DNA of 64,000 nt, taken from Streptomyces sp. NBC_00239 (GTDB taxonomy: Bacteria; Actinomycetota; Actinomycetes; Streptomycetales; Streptomycetaceae). Shown one piece after another: positions 20,752 to 30,194 of this stretch. The DNA is taken from assembly GCF_036194065.1 (NCBI RefSeq), contig NZ_CP108097.1, forward strand, positions 124,001 to 188,000. Reading direction: 5' to 3'. The translations under genes and the position numbers were made by a program. Position 1 is the first letter of the stretch, and each line of letters opens with the position of its first letter. The notes under the pieces are model-generated. The model saw nothing but the letters and a program-made list of their open reading frames with translations. It was not told the DNA's origin and did no database searches.

Positions 20752-21186
20752 CAATCCACTCCAATTCAAGCCGTCCACGATTCACTTTCAAGCGGAAAAT
20801 GAATCATCATCCATCAGTGGGATGGAGTTGGCGAGACCGCCAGGCCCGATCATGGCACTTTTCGGGAACGCCGTGGAGACCTGCGGCGCCCATTGCCATC
20901 GATATCCATCACCCACTGTCCCGCCGACGGGACATGTCCCGACGACGGGACGAAATCGGGTATGAGAATGAGTCGCCATTTGCAAGCGAGCCGCCGGAAA
21001 CCGACTTCCGTCGGCCCGCGTCCGCGCGCGATGATTGCGGCACAAGCACGGCCCGGGCCGAGAGGTGTTCACCTTCCCAAGAGCCCGCATCGGAGCCAAG
21101 TGCTTTCGTGCCGCACTCGAGCGCACCTCCAACGGCCACCGGACCCCGGCCGGTCGCCGGGGTCCGCCACAGAAGGAGTCGTGCCC
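20752..21186. other. 435-bp gap holding tandem operators
   Basis: It lies between the leftward MbtH 2 gene and the rightward small gene at 21187. Apart from the tandem palindromes (20917-20952) I see no gene. Base composition drops locally around 20760-20830, as expected for a promoter. Confidence 0.6.
20917..20952. promoter_or_regulatory. Two abutting palindromic operators
   Basis: Two 18-bp copies stand head to tail. The first has perfect arms TGTCCCG and CGGGACA, the second TGTCCCG and CGGGACG. They match the TGTCyyGyCGrCrrGACA pattern of the LmbU-type sites. They lie 165 bp upstream of MbtH 2, and also in front of the segment starting at 21187. Confidence 0.7.
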
Positions 21187-21498
21187 ATGAGCACCCATGT
21201 CCAGGAGCCGGCGCCCGGCCGCAGCGATCCGCCCGACGGTCTCGTCCGGCTGCGGTTCGCCGACGCGCTCGCGCTCGAACGGGCCGCCGCCGCCTTCGCC
21301 GCCGGGCCGGCCCCGGGCCTCGGAGAGGCCCTGGGCGATCCCGCGACGCTCACCCTGCGGATCCCCGGCAGCGCCGGCGTCGAGACCCTGCGGGCCGTGC
21401 TCGCGGTCCTCGACGCGGCGGCGGTCACCCCGGAGTCGCTCACCGTGCACACGCACGAACTCGACGACGTCTTCGCCGCGTTGGCCGGCCTGCCGTGA
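21187..21498 (+). CDS. Orphan C-terminal domain of a DrrA-type ABC ATPase (DUF4162-like)
   Basis: 103 residues. From VRLRFADALALERAAAAFA to LTVHTHELDDVFAALAG it mirrors the end of the ATPase at 23219-24190 (VRLRFSDPAAYQAAAAALG to LTVHTPDLDDVFFALTG). There is no Walker A, signature or Walker B, so it cannot hydrolyse ATP. It may be the remnant of a duplicated or lost exporter gene or a kept stand-alone regulatory domain. GTG 21181 is a possible earlier start. No strong ribosome site is visible. The nearest functional relative is the complete exporter 1.7 kb downstream. Confidence 0.7.
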   Translation: MSTHVQEPAPGRSDPPDGLVRLRFADALALERAAAAFAAGPAPGLGEALGDPATLTLRIPGSAGVETLRAVLAVLDAAAVTPESLTVHTHELDDVFAALAGLP

Positions 21499-21536
21499 GC
21501 GGCGGCCCGCCGTGAGCGCCGGGCGCCGGGCCCGGT

Positions 21537-22286
21537 TCAGCCCGTACGGTCGGCGCCGCCCGCGCCGGCCGAGGGGGCTTCGGGTTTCGTGTAGAGGACC
21601 TCGCGGGCCTGCTCCGCGGCCCGGATGATGCTCTCGGAGACGAAGTCGAGGAAGCGCGCGATGTTCTCCAGGCGGGCGGCGGCCGGGGTGTCGGGCCCGA
21701 GGACGCCGACGCCCTGCCGTGCGGTGTCGACCAGCAGGGCGTTGGACCGGGCGCTGGCCATCATCGACTGGTACCAGACGTCGTTGTCGACGACGTAGCG
21801 CTCGCGGCGGCGTTCGTCGCGCTCCCGGCGGATCAGGCCCTGGCTGTCGAGGAACGCGACCGCCTTGGAGATGGACGCCGGGCTGACCTGGAGGCGCTCC
21901 ACCAGTTCGGACGCGGTGAGGCTGCCGCTGTCGGTGATGGAGATGGCGGCCAGCACCCGGGCCATCATCTTGGGCACGCCCGACTGCATGAGGACGGTCG
22001 TGAACGTCTCCTCGTACTCGCGCACCGCCTCCGGATCGCGGCCGTGGGCCTCCACGGCCGCGGCCGTCCGGCGGGGCGTCTGGGGGCGCCGGTGGGCGCG
22101 GCGTTCGGTGGCGCGGTGGGCCAGTTCGGCGCGGTAGCCGGTGGGGCCGCCGTTGCGCGTCACCTCGCGCGTGATCGTCGAGGTGGGGCGTTCGAGACGC
22201 CTGGCGATCTCCGCGTAGGCGAGCCCGTCGGCCAGCCCCAGCGCGATCTGCTGGCGTTCCTGCTGGGTGAGTCTGCCTCCCGGCAT
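21537..22286 (-). CDS. Transcriptional regulator: IS30-like helix-turn-helix fused to a MarR/GbsR-type winged helix
   Basis: About 249 residues from ATG 22286, preceded by GAAGGAGA. Residues 1-45 (MPGGRLTQQERQQIALGL, YAEIARRLERPTSTITREV) match the helix-turn-helix found in IS30-type proteins. The rest (GVPKMMARVLAAI, LTASELVERLQVSPASISKAV, GLIRRERDERRRERYV) is a GbsR/MarR winged helix with a C-terminal helical region. It is divergent from the DUF4097-exporter operon and probably its repressor. The intergenic region is packed with TGCAAC elements, which fits binding by two DNA-binding domains. Confidence 0.85.
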   Translation of the reverse strand: MPGGRLTQQERQQIALGLADGLAYAEIARRLERPTSTITREVTRNGGPTGYRAELAHRATERRAHRRPQTPRRTAAAVEAHGRDPEAVREYEETFTTVLMQSGVPKMMARVLAAISITDSGSLTASELVERLQVSPASISKAVAFLDSQGLIRRERDERRRERYVVDNDVWYQSMMASARSNALLVDTARQGVGVLGPDTPAAARLENIARFLDFVSESIIRAAEQAREVLYTKPEAPSAGAGGADRTG

Positions 22287-22339
22287 CGCGATCTCCTTCG
22301 TGGTCGGCGGCGATGCCTCCAGTATAGCGTTCACCTCCA

Positions 22340-22475
22340 ACCCATTGCAACGAACATAGCGCAGGTTGTTGCATTAGATCCAAGACCATTGCAACGATTT
22401 CTCGCCCCCTACCTGCAATGATGCCGATCGGACGCAACGAGTGTGTTGCCAGATCCATGAATGCAACGTAGCGTT
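22340..22475. promoter_or_regulatory. Array of TGCAAC operator elements
   Basis: TTGCAACG occurs at about 22346 and 22389, the inverted form GTTGCAT at 22368, a near copy TGCAATG at 22414 and ATGCAACGTAGCG at 22461, with further GCAACG/GTTGC half sites at 22433 and 22445. ATAGC(G) follows two copies. The array fills the space between the regulator and the exporter operon. Confidence 0.65.
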
Positions 22476-22534
22476 TCCATCATCAGAAACACGGCGGGCC
22501 AGGAAGCGGGCCGCTACCCGAGAAGGAGAGCACC

Positions 22535-23206
22535 ATGCACAAGTTCGAGACCGCCGCCCCCGTCTCCGCCGTCCTCGACATCCCCGCGGGCCGCATCCGG
22601 TTCATCGCCGCCGACCGCGACACCACCACCGTCGAGGTCCTGCCCGCCAACGCCTCCAAGAGCCGCGACGTGAAGGCCGCCGGGGAGGTCGCGGTCGAAT
22701 ACGGCGACGGCGTCCTGCGGATCACCGCCGCACCGGCCGCGAACCGGATCCTGGGCAGCTCCGGAGCCGTCGAGGTGACCGTCCAGCTGCCCGTCGGCTC
22801 CCGCGTCGAGGGCAAGGCCGCCGCCGCCGAACTCCGGGGCGTCGGGCGGCTCGGCGACGTCGCCTTCGAAGGCGCCAACGACTCCGTCAAGATCGACGAG
22901 GCGGCGAGCCTGCGCCTGGCCGTCCTCGCCGGCGACGTCCAGATCGGCCGCCTGAACGGCCCCGCCGAGATCGGCGTCCAGAAGGGCGACATCACCATCT
23001 CCGAGGCCGTGACCGGCACGGTCAGCCTGAGCACCCAGGCCGGCTCGATCACCGTCGGCACCGGCCGCGGGGTCTCCGCCACCCTCGACGCCCACACCGC
23101 CTACGGCCGCATCCACAACTCGCTCAACAACAGCGAGGGCGCCGCCGCCGGCCTGAACATCCACGCCACCACCTCGTACGGCGACATCACCGCCCGCGGC
23201 CTCTAA
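22535..23206 (+). CDS. DUF4097-like beta-repeat protein
   Basis: 223 residues made of short beta repeats (VEVTVQLPVGSRVEGKAA, DVQIGRLNGPAEIGVQKGDITI, GSITVGTGRG, TSYGDITARGL) typical of DUF4097/adhesin-like proteins. There is no signal peptide and no membrane segment. Such genes often precede DrrAB exporters under a MarR-type regulator in Streptomyces; the molecular role is unknown. The ribosome site GAAGGAGAG is strong. The ATPase gene starts 12 bp after the stop, so they form one operon. Confidence 0.82.
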   Translation: MHKFETAAPVSAVLDIPAGRIRFIAADRDTTTVEVLPANASKSRDVKAAGEVAVEYGDGVLRITAAPAANRILGSSGAVEVTVQLPVGSRVEGKAAAAELRGVGRLGDVAFEGANDSVKIDEAASLRLAVLAGDVQIGRLNGPAEIGVQKGDITISEAVTGTVSLSTQAGSITVGTGRGVSATLDAHTAYGRIHNSLNNSEGAAAGLNIHATTSYGDITARGL

Positions 23207-23218
23207 AGGAGCACGGAC

Positions 23219-24190
23219 ATGACCAACCTGGCCATCGCAGCGAACGGGCTGCGCAAGTCCTACGGGGACAAGGTCGTCCTCGACGGCGTCGACCTGAACG
23301 TACCCGCGGGAACGATCTTCTCCCTGCTCGGCCCGAACGGCGCCGGCAAGACCACCGCCGTCAAGATCCTCTCCACCCTGATCGGCGCCGACGCCGGGAC
23401 GATCCACGTCGGCGGCCACGACCTCGCCGCCGACCCGAACGCAGTCCGCGCCTCGATCGGCGTCACCGGCCAGTTCTCCGCCGTCGACGGCCTGATCACC
23501 GGCGAGGAGAACATGCTCCTCATGGCCGACCTGCACCACCTGTCCAAGGCCGAAGGCCGGCGGGTCACCGCCGAACTGCTGGAGCGCTTCGACCTGGTCG
23601 AGGCCTCGAAGAAGCCCGCCGCCAGCTACTCGGGCGGCATGAAGCGCCGCCTCGACATCGCCATGACGCTGGTCGGCAACCCGCGGATCATCTTCCTCGA
23701 CGAGCCGACCACCGGCCTCGACCCGCGCTCCCGCCACAACATGTGGGGCATCATCCGCGAACTGGTCACCGGCGGCGTCACCGTCTTCCTCACCACCCAG
23801 TACCTGGAGGAGGCCGACGAGCTCGCCGACTGCATCGCCGTCCTCAACAACGGCAAGATCGCCGCCCAGGGCACCGCCGAGGAACTCAAGCGCCTCATCC
23901 CCGGCGGCCACGTCCGGCTCCGCTTCTCCGACCCGGCCGCCTACCAGGCCGCCGCCGCCGCGCTGGGCGACGTCGCCCGCGACGACGAGGCACTGGCGCT
24001 CCAGATCCCCAGCGACGGCAGCCAGCGCGACCTGCGCACCATCCTCGACCGGCTGGACGCCGCCGGCGTCGAGGCCGACGAGCTCACCGTGCACACCCCC
24101 GACCTCGACGACGTGTTCTTCGCCCTCACCGGCGCCACCGTGCCCAGCCAGACCGGCCAGACCAACGAGGCCAAGGAGGCCGTCCGATGA
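23219..24190 (+). CDS. Daunorubicin-resistance (DrrA)-type ABC transporter ATPase
   Basis: 323 residues. Walker A GPNGAGKTT, Q-loop TGQFSAVD, signature YSGGMKRRLDIAM, Walker B IIFLDEPTTGLDP, H-loop TTQYLEEAD, then the C-terminal DUF4162-like domain. It powers export with the permease whose start overlaps its stop (ATGA at 24187). Between a peptide block and an aromatic polyketide block, it is a plausible self-resistance pump for either product. Drr systems classically export aromatic polyketides. Confidence 0.94.
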   Translation: MTNLAIAANGLRKSYGDKVVLDGVDLNVPAGTIFSLLGPNGAGKTTAVKILSTLIGADAGTIHVGGHDLAADPNAVRASIGVTGQFSAVDGLITGEENMLLMADLHHLSKAEGRRVTAELLERFDLVEASKKPAASYSGGMKRRLDIAMTLVGNPRIIFLDEPTTGLDPRSRHNMWGIIRELVTGGVTVFLTTQYLEEADELADCIAVLNNGKIAAQGTAEELKRLIPGGHVRLRFSDPAAYQAAAAALGDVARDDEALALQIPSDGSQRDLRTILDRLDAAGVEADELTVHTPDLDDVFFALTGATVPSQTGQTNEAKEAVR

Positions 24191-24972
24191 GTTCCCTCTC
24201 CCTCGCCCTGCGCGACTCCTCCACCATGCTGCGCCGCAACCTGCTGCACGCCCGGCGCTACCCCTCCCTCACGCTGAACCTGCTGATGACCCCGGTCATG
24301 CTGCTGCTGCTCTTCGTCTACATCTTCGGCGGCGCGATCAGCGGCGGCATCGGCGGCGGCGGCCGCGACGAGTACATCGCCTTCGTCGTCCCCGGCGTCC
24401 TGCTGATGACCATCGGCAGCACCGTCATCGGGGCAGCCGTGTCCGTCGCCACCGACATGTCCGAGGGCATCATCGCCCGCTTCCGCACGATGGCGATCCA
24501 CCGCAGCTCCGTGCTCATCGGGCACGTCGTCGGCAGCGTCCTGCAGTCGATCGCCAGCGTGGTCCTCGTCGGCCTGGTCGGCGTGGCCATCGGCTTCCGC
24601 TCCACCGACGCCTCCGTCCTGGAGTGGATCGCGGCCTTCGGCGTCATCGCGCTCTACGCCCTGGCCCTCACCTGGATCGCGGTCGGCATGGGCATGGTCA
24701 GCCCGAACGCCGAGGCCGCCAGCAACAGCGCCATGCCGCTGATCCTCCTGCCGCTCATCTCCAGCGCGTTCACCCCCATCGAGACGATGCCCGGCTGGTT
24801 CCAGCCGATCGCCGAGTACCAGCCCTTCACCCCCGCCATCGAGACCGTGCGCGGCCTGCTCCTGGGCACCGAGATCGGCCACAACGGCTGGCTCGCCCTC
24901 GCCTGGTCCCTCGCCCTGACCGTCCTCGGCTACCGCTGGGCCACGGCGTCCTTCAAGCGCGACCCGAAGTAA
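24187..24972 (+). CDS. DrrB-type ABC transporter permease
   Basis: 261 residues with six predicted membrane segments. The first is LTLNLLMTPVMLLLLFVYIF; later ones include LVGLVGVAIGF, GVIALYALALTWIAVGMGM and LILLPLISSAF. The ABC-2 type motif FTPIETMPGWFQPIAEYQPFTP is present by position (about residues 195-215). It overlaps the ATPase gene by 4 bp, so the two are translationally coupled. A hairpin terminator at 25019 ends the operon before the polyketide genes begin. Confidence 0.93.
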   Translation: MSSLSLALRDSSTMLRRNLLHARRYPSLTLNLLMTPVMLLLLFVYIFGGAISGGIGGGGRDEYIAFVVPGVLLMTIGSTVIGAAVSVATDMSEGIIARFRTMAIHRSSVLIGHVVGSVLQSIASVVLVGLVGVAIGFRSTDASVLEWIAAFGVIALYALALTWIAVGMGMVSPNAEAASNSAMPLILLPLISSAFTPIETMPGWFQPIAEYQPFTPAIETVRGLLLGTEIGHNGWLALAWSLALTVLGYRWATASFKRDPK

Positions 24973-25018
24973 CCGGACATGAGCGCGGGCCACTCCCCAC
25001 CGCTCCCCTTCCGCCCCA

Positions 25019-25057
25019 GGGCGGCGCACTCCGACACCACCTCGGAGTACGCCGCCC
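25019..25057 (+). terminator. Terminator of the DrrAB operon
   Basis: A 16-bp stem (GGGCGGCG with ACTCCGA against TCGGAGT with CGCCGCCC, one mismatch) and an 8-base loop lie 45 bp after the permease stop. Confidence 0.75.
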
Positions 25058-25086
25058 CGTCGGCGTTTCCGGGCCCGCAGGCCGAT

Positions 25087-25115
25087 TCGAGTCGGCCTCC
25101 AGCGCGGTCGGTGAG
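25087..25115 (+). promoter_or_regulatory. SARP box of the polyketide synthase operon
   Basis: Heptamers TCGAGTC, TCCAGCG and CGGTGAG are spaced at 11 bp, 60 bp before the thioesterase start, with TCTAAACG shortly after. The third heptamer (CGGTGAG then GGT) resembles the one at 40371 (CCGTGAG then GGT). Confidence 0.65.
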
Positions 25116-25174
25116 GGTCTAAACGGGCTCGGAGACCGCTCAGGCCCACGTGGCGCGGTTCGTGGGAGGTGGCG

Positions 25175-25939
25175 ATGGACGACAGGCGGGCCGTACGGCT
25201 GCACTGCTTCGCACATGCAGGGGCAGGAGTGTCCTCGTTCTACCGGTGGGACACGCGCGCCGGGACCGGGGTGAAGACCACCCCCTGGCTGCTGCCCGGA
25301 CGCGACGAGCGGCGCCGTGAGATCCGGGTGACCGGACGCGACGAGCTCCTGGGCGACCTCAAGCCCCTGTTCGAGCAGATCGCCGAGGAACCCGACACCC
25401 CCTACGTGCTCTACGGCCACAGCCTCGGCGCGACCATCGCCCTCACGGTCGCCCAGACCGCGCTGGAGCACGGACTGCCGCTGCCGGCGCTGCTGGCCGT
25501 CGGCGCCAGCCAGCCGCCGGACGCCCCGGCCGTCTTCGCCGACTCCGCCGAACTGCCCGAATCCGAACTGCTGCGCGTCCTGGACCGATTCGACGCGCTG
25601 CCGCCCGGCGTGCGGCCCGGAGACGTGTGGTTCCGGTCGGTCTTCCCCGTGCTCCGCGCCGATCTTCGGCTCGCCCGCAACCTGCGGGCCGCCGCCGCCG
25701 CGCACCCCGTCCCCGTACCGGTACCGCTGCTCGCGGTCGGCGGCCGCGAGGACCCCCTCGTCGACGCCGCGGCCCTCGCGGGCTGGAGCCGCTGGACCAC
25801 CGGGCCGTACGTCCAGCGGACCGTGCCCGGCGACCACTTCTTCGTCCGGGGCGGCGAACTGCCCCGGATCCTCGGCCGAGCCGCCCGCATCGTGCTGCGC
25901 GGCCACCGCGACCAGACAGAACAGGGAGAAGGGCGATGA
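25175..25939 (+). CDS. Type II thioesterase opening the polyketide operon
   Basis: 254 residues. [32 protein letters not shown] (GxSxG) and the catalytic His in [11 protein letters not shown] place it in the external thioesterase family. ATG 25175 is preferred to GTG 25169 because GGGAGG sits 5 bases before it. Its stop overlaps the ketosynthase start (ATGA). It may edit the ACP or release a chain. It is distinct from the thioesterase at 7508. Confidence 0.92.
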   Translation: MDDRRAVRLHCFAHAGAGVSSFYRWDTRAGTGVKTTPWLLPGRDERRREIRVTGRDELLGDLKPLFEQIAEEPDTPYVLYGHSLGATIALTVAQTALEHGLPLPALLAVGASQPPDAPAVFADSAELPESELLRVLDRFDALPPGVRPGDVWFRSVFPVLRADLRLARNLRAAAAAHPVPVPVPLLAVGGREDPLVDAAALAGWSRWTTGPYVQRTVPGDHFFVRGGELPRILGRAARIVLRGHRDQTEQGEGR

Positions 25940-27201
25940 GACGAGTCGTCATCACGGGCATCGGGGTCGTGGCCCCGGGCCGCCCGGGCACCAAGGAATT
26001 CTGGTCGCTGCTGACCGACGGCCGCACGGCCACCCGTCCCATCACCCTCTTCGACGCCACCGGCTTCCGCTCCCGGATCGCCGCCGAGGCCGACTTCGAC
26101 CCGCAGGAGTCCGGGCTCACCGCCGAGCAGGCCGAGCGCCTGGACCGGGCCGCCCAGTTCGCCGTCGTCAGCGCCCGCGAAGCGCTCGCGGACAGCGGCC
26201 TGACCGGCTCGTACGATCCCACCCGCACCGGGGTCACCCTCGGCAGCGCGCTCGGCTGCACCACCGGACTCGACGCCGAGTACGGGGTCGTCAGCGAGCA
26301 GGGCTCCCTCGCCCTCGTCGACCACACCAAGGCCGTGCCCCACCTGTACGACTACTTCGTCCCCAGCTCGATGGCGGCCGAGGTGGCCCGTACCGTCGGC
26401 GCCCAGGGGCCCGTGGCGCTGGTGTCCACCGGCTGCACCTCCGGCCTCGACGCGATCGGGCACGCCGTCGAGCTGGTCCGGGAGGGCAGCGCCGACGTCA
26501 TGGTCACCGGCGCCGCCGAAGCGCCCATCACGGCGATCACCGTCGCCTGCTTCGACTCCATCCGCGCCACCTCCACCCGCAACGACGACCCGGCGACCGC
26601 CTCCCGGCCCTTCGACCGCACCCGCAACGGGTTCGTCCTGGGCGAGGGATCGGCCGTCCTCGTCATCGAGGAGTACGAGCACGCCCGCAGCCGCGGCGCG
26701 CACGTCTACGCCGAGATCTCCGGCTTCGCCTCCCGCAGCAACGCCTTCCACATGACCGGACTGCGGCCCGACGGAGCCGAGATGGCCGCCGCCATCACCG
26801 CGGCCCTCGACGAGGCCCGGCTGCTGCCCGAGCACATCGACTACGTCAACGCGCACGGCTCGGGCACCAAGCAGAACGACAAGCACGAGACCGAGGCCTT
26901 CAAGCTCAGCCTGGGACAGCGGGCCCACGAGATCCCCGTCAGCTCCATCAAGTCGATGGTCGGGCACTCGCTCGGCGCGATCGGGGCCCTCGAAGTCGCC
27001 GCCTGCGCCCTCGCCATCGAGCACGACACCGTCCCGCCGACGGCAAACCTGCACGAGCCCGACCCGGCCTGCGACCTCGACTACACCCCGCTGACCGCCC
27101 GCCGCCAGCGCACCGACGCCGTCCTGACCGTCGGCAGCGGCTTCGGCGGATTCCAGAGCGCCATGATCCTCAACAGCCCGAGCCTGAAGGCGGACCGATG
27201 A
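25936..27201 (+). CDS. Type II PKS ketosynthase alpha (KS-alpha)
   Basis: 421 residues. The start is set at [10 protein letters not shown] (ATG 25936), not at the longer upstream frame. The active-site Cys167 lies in [12 protein letters not shown]; the two His motifs are [14 protein letters not shown] and [10 protein letters not shown]. It performs the decarboxylative condensations that build the poly-beta-keto chain, as a heterodimer with the product of the next gene, whose start overlaps its stop. This assigns the block as a type II aromatic PKS. Confidence 0.97.
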   Translation: MRRVVITGIGVVAPGRPGTKEFWSLLTDGRTATRPITLFDATGFRSRIAAEADFDPQESGLTAEQAERLDRAAQFAVVSAREALADSGLTGSYDPTRTGVTLGSALGCTTGLDAEYGVVSEQGSLALVDHTKAVPHLYDYFVPSSMAAEVARTVGAQGPVALVSTGCTSGLDAIGHAVELVREGSADVMVTGAAEAPITAITVACFDSIRATSTRNDDPATASRPFDRTRNGFVLGEGSAVLVIEEYEHARSRGAHVYAEISGFASRSNAFHMTGLRPDGAEMAAAITAALDEARLLPEHIDYVNAHGSGTKQNDKHETEAFKLSLGQRAHEIPVSSIKSMVGHSLGAIGALEVAACALAIEHDTVPPTANLHEPDPACDLDYTPLTARRQRTDAVLTVGSGFGGFQSAMILNSPSLKADR

Positions 27202-28481
27202 ACACCGCAGTCGCCGCCCCGGCCCGCGCGGCCGCTCCCGCCCCGGCCCGCGACGGGGGATCCCGTACCGCGGCCCCCGTCATCACCGGCATCGGAGTCG
27301 CCGCCCCCAACGGGCTGGGCACCGAGGCCTGGTGGTCCGCCGTCCTGCGCGGCGAGTCCGGCATCCGGCCGGTCAGCCGCTTCGACGCGAGCGGCTACCC
27401 GGCGAAGCTGGCCGGCGAGGTGCCCGGATTCGTCGACGCCGACCACGTCTCCAGCCGTCTGATGCCGCAGACCGACCGCGTCACCCGGCTCTCGCTCGCC
27501 GCGGCCAAGGAGGCGCTCGACGACGCCGGCGCCGACCCCGCGCAGCTGCCCGACTACGCCGCGGGCGTGGTCACCGCGAACTCCTTCGGCGGCTTCGAGT
27601 TCGGCCAGCAGGAGCTCCAGGCGCTGTGGAGCAAGGGCGGCCAGTACGTCTCGGCCTACCAGTCCTTCGCCTGGTTCTACGCCGTCAACAGCGGCCAGAT
27701 CTCCATCCGGCACGGCCTGCGCGGAGCCTCCGGAGTGGTCGTCTCCGAGCAGGCCGGCGGCCTCGACGCCATCGCCCACGCACGCCGCCAGCTGCGCAAG
27801 GGCGCCCAGCTCGTCGTCACCGGCGGCGTCGACTCCGCGCTGTGCTCCTGGGGCTGGGCCGCGTACCTGGCCGGCGGCGCCCTCACCGACGTGGCGGACC
27901 CGGCCCGCGCCTACCTGCCCTTCGACGAGCACGCGAGCGGCCACGTCGCGGGCGAGGGCGGCGCGCTCCTCGTCCTCGAAGGCGCCGAGGAGGCCCGCAG
28001 GCGCGGCGCCCGCGTCTACGGCAGCATCGCCGGACACGCCGCCACCTTCGACTCCGACGGGACCTCCCGGCTGCGGGCGGCCGCCGAGCTCGCCCTCGCC
28101 GACGCGGGCGTCCACCCCGACGAAGTCGACGTCGTCTTCGCCGACGCGGCGGGCGAACGCAACGCCGACCGCGCCGAAGCCGAGGCGATCACCGCGCTGT
28201 TCGGCCCCCGCGGGGTGCCCGTCACCGCCCCCAAGTCGATGACCGGGCGGCTCGCCGCCGGCGGCGCCGCCCTCGACGTGGCCGCCGCCCTGCTGACCCT
28301 GCGCGACCAGCTGATCCCGCCGACCACCGGCACCGAGCTGCCGGCCGACGACTGCCCGCTGGACCTGGTCACCGGAGCGCCCAGCCCCGCCCTGGGGGTG
28401 CCGCTGCGCACCGCGCTCGTCCTGGCCCGCGGCCACGGCGGCTTCAACTCCGCCGTCGTCGTCCGCGCCCCGGACGCCTGA
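27198..28481 (+). CDS. Type II PKS chain length factor (KS-beta)
   Basis: 427 residues, homologous to KS-alpha, but the active-site Cys is replaced by Gln185 in [11 protein letters not shown], the hallmark of chain length factors. An Ala/Pro-rich N-terminal tail of about 25 residues precedes [11 protein letters not shown]. With KS-alpha it sets the chain length; the number of extensions cannot be read by eye. Overlap with KS-alpha is 4 bp. Confidence 0.97.
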   Translation: MNTAVAAPARAAAPAPARDGGSRTAAPVITGIGVAAPNGLGTEAWWSAVLRGESGIRPVSRFDASGYPAKLAGEVPGFVDADHVSSRLMPQTDRVTRLSLAAAKEALDDAGADPAQLPDYAAGVVTANSFGGFEFGQQELQALWSKGGQYVSAYQSFAWFYAVNSGQISIRHGLRGASGVVVSEQAGGLDAIAHARRQLRKGAQLVVTGGVDSALCSWGWAAYLAGGALTDVADPARAYLPFDEHASGHVAGEGGALLVLEGAEEARRRGARVYGSIAGHAATFDSDGTSRLRAAAELALADAGVHPDEVDVVFADAAGERNADRAEAEAITALFGPRGVPVTAPKSMTGRLAAGGAALDVAAALLTLRDQLIPPTTGTELPADDCPLDLVTGAPSPALGVPLRTALVLARGHGGFNSAVVVRAPDA

Positions 28482-28591
28482 CGGACTCCGGACGCCCGAC
28501 CGGCCCCGGACGCCCGGGACCGGCCCGGCCCGGCCCCACCGCTTTTTCACCTCACCCATCCCCACACGCCGACGCAGAACCGAGGGAGACC

Positions 28592-28855
28592 ATGGACCGT
28601 CTGGAACTTGACGAACTGAAGCGCATCCTGATCGAGTGCGCGGGCGAGGACGAGGGCGTCGAACTCGACGGCGACGCCCTCGACCTGAACTGGTTCGAGC
28701 TGGGCTACGACTCGCTCGCCATCCTGCAGACCACCGGGTACATCGAGCGCGAGTACGACGTCCTGCTCGACGAGGAGGCCCTCGACGACGCGGACACCCC
28801 CCGGCGCTTCCTCGCCATGGTCAACGAGGTGCTGGCAGCCGGGGCCACGGTCTGA
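28592..28855 (+). CDS. Type II PKS acyl carrier protein
   Basis: 87 residues, acidic, with the phosphopantetheine motif FELGYDSLAI. The start has GAGGGAGACC upstream. It is the only ACP in the polyketide block, in the canonical position after KS-alpha and CLF. The PPTase at 42321 is the likely activating enzyme. Confidence 0.96.
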   Translation: MDRLELDELKRILIECAGEDEGVELDGDALDLNWFELGYDSLAILQTTGYIEREYDVLLDEEALDDADTPRRFLAMVNEVLAAGATV

Positions 28856-28859
28856 GCCG

Positions 28860-30119
28860 GTGGGCGAGGAGCTCGACACCGACGTCTGCGTCATCGGCGC
28901 CGGCCCCGCCGGGCTCGCGCTGACGCTCATGCTGCTGCGCTCCGGCATCCGGGTGACGCTGGTCGAGCGTTCCACCGGGTTCCGCCGCGACTTCCACGGC
29001 GAGCTCCTGCAGCCCGGCGGGCAGCGCGTCCTCGACGAACTCGGCGTCCTCGCCGCGGCCGCGGCCCGCGGGGCGGCGAGCCTGCGGGGCCTGCAGGTGC
29101 TGGAGCGCGGGCAGGTGCTGCTCGACGTCGACTACGGGCGGCTGCCCGCCCCGTACGACCACCTGCTCGCCCTCCCGCAGCCGCACGTGCTGCGGGAACT
29201 GCTGGCCGCCTGCCACCGGCTGCCCGGCTTCACGCCGCTCGAAGGGCACCGCATCGCCGCGCTCCTGGAGCGGCGTCCGGGCAGTCCCTGCACGGGGGCG
29301 GTGGTGCACGGCCCCGGCCGGGTGCCCGTCACCGTGCGGGCGGCGGTGGTCGTCGGCGCCGACGGCCGCTCCTCCAAGACCCGCGCCCTCGCGGGCATCG
29401 ACGCGGGACGCGGCACGTCCGCCGTCCGCGAGGTGGTGTGGTTCTCGCTGCACGCGCCGCGCCGGGCCACCGGCCTGGTCCGGGTGCACCGCGGGCCGGC
29501 CGGCGCCGTCCTGGTCCACGACACCCACCCCGACCGGGTCCGGGTCGCCTGGACCCCGCCGCCCGGCCGGACCCGGGCCGCCGGACGCGGCATCGAGGGC
29601 ATCCGCCGCGAACTGGCCGCGGTCCTGCCGCAGTTCGCCGACCTGATGGACGCGCAGCTCACCTCCATGGCCGACCTGACCGTGCTCGACGTGTTCGCCT
29701 CGCACGCCCGGGAATGGGTGCGCGACGGACTCGTGCTGCTCGGCGACAGCGCGCACACGCACGGGCCGCTCGGCGCCCAGGGCATCGACCTGGCCCTCCA
29801 CGACGCCGCCGCGCTGCACCCCGTACTCGTGGCCGCGGTGCACGCGGACGACCCCACCGCCGCGCGGTTCGCGGCGTACCAGGAGCGGCGGGCGCCGGCG
29901 GCGGCCGCCGTGCACCGGATGCAGGCGGCGCAGACCCGGGCGGTGCTCGGCGGGGGCCCGCCGGCCGCCGCGCTGCTGCGGGCCCGCGCGGCGGGACTGC
30001 TGACCCGCACCCCGATCGGCGCGCGGATCACCCGGCGGATCGCGCACGGCCCCGACCCGGCCGCGGTCCGCACCGACCTGTTCACCGTCCTGCCCGCCCA
30101 CGTGGGCTGGGGCCGCTGA
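28860..30119 (+). CDS. FAD-dependent monooxygenase
   Basis: 419 residues. GAGPAGLALTLMLLRSGIRVTLVER (FAD site by position 14-38), VVGADGRSS and VLLGDSAHTHGPLGAQGIDLALHDA are the three class A flavin hydroxylase motifs. It begins at GTG 28860, four bases after the ACP stop, so translation is probably coupled. It probably hydroxylates the aromatic intermediate or performs a Baeyer-Villiger reaction; the sequence does not decide. It is more similar in layout to the FAD enzyme at 56171 than to the larger one at 32461. Confidence 0.9.
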   Translation: MGEELDTDVCVIGAGPAGLALTLMLLRSGIRVTLVERSTGFRRDFHGELLQPGGQRVLDELGVLAAAAARGAASLRGLQVLERGQVLLDVDYGRLPAPYDHLLALPQPHVLRELLAACHRLPGFTPLEGHRIAALLERRPGSPCTGAVVHGPGRVPVTVRAAVVVGADGRSSKTRALAGIDAGRGTSAVREVVWFSLHAPRRATGLVRVHRGPAGAVLVHDTHPDRVRVAWTPPPGRTRAAGRGIEGIRRELAAVLPQFADLMDAQLTSMADLTVLDVFASHAREWVRDGLVLLGDSAHTHGPLGAQGIDLALHDAAALHPVLVAAVHADDPTAARFAAYQERRAPAAAAVHRMQAAQTRAVLGGGPPAAALLRARAAGLLTRTPIGARITRRIAHGPDPAAVRTDLFTVLPAHVGWGR

Positions 30120-30194
30120 CCCGCCTTTCCCGGCCTTCCGGATCGGGCCGGGCCGCCGCGAGCCGATGTCCGGCTACGAGCGGCCCGCCCGGCC

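Noticed and set aside
20755..20800. SARP box upstream of MbtH 2
   Set aside because: TTGAAAG, TCGTGGA and TTGAATT on the minus strand have 11-bp period, but the last lies within 15 bp of the start codon, too close for a promoter of this type.
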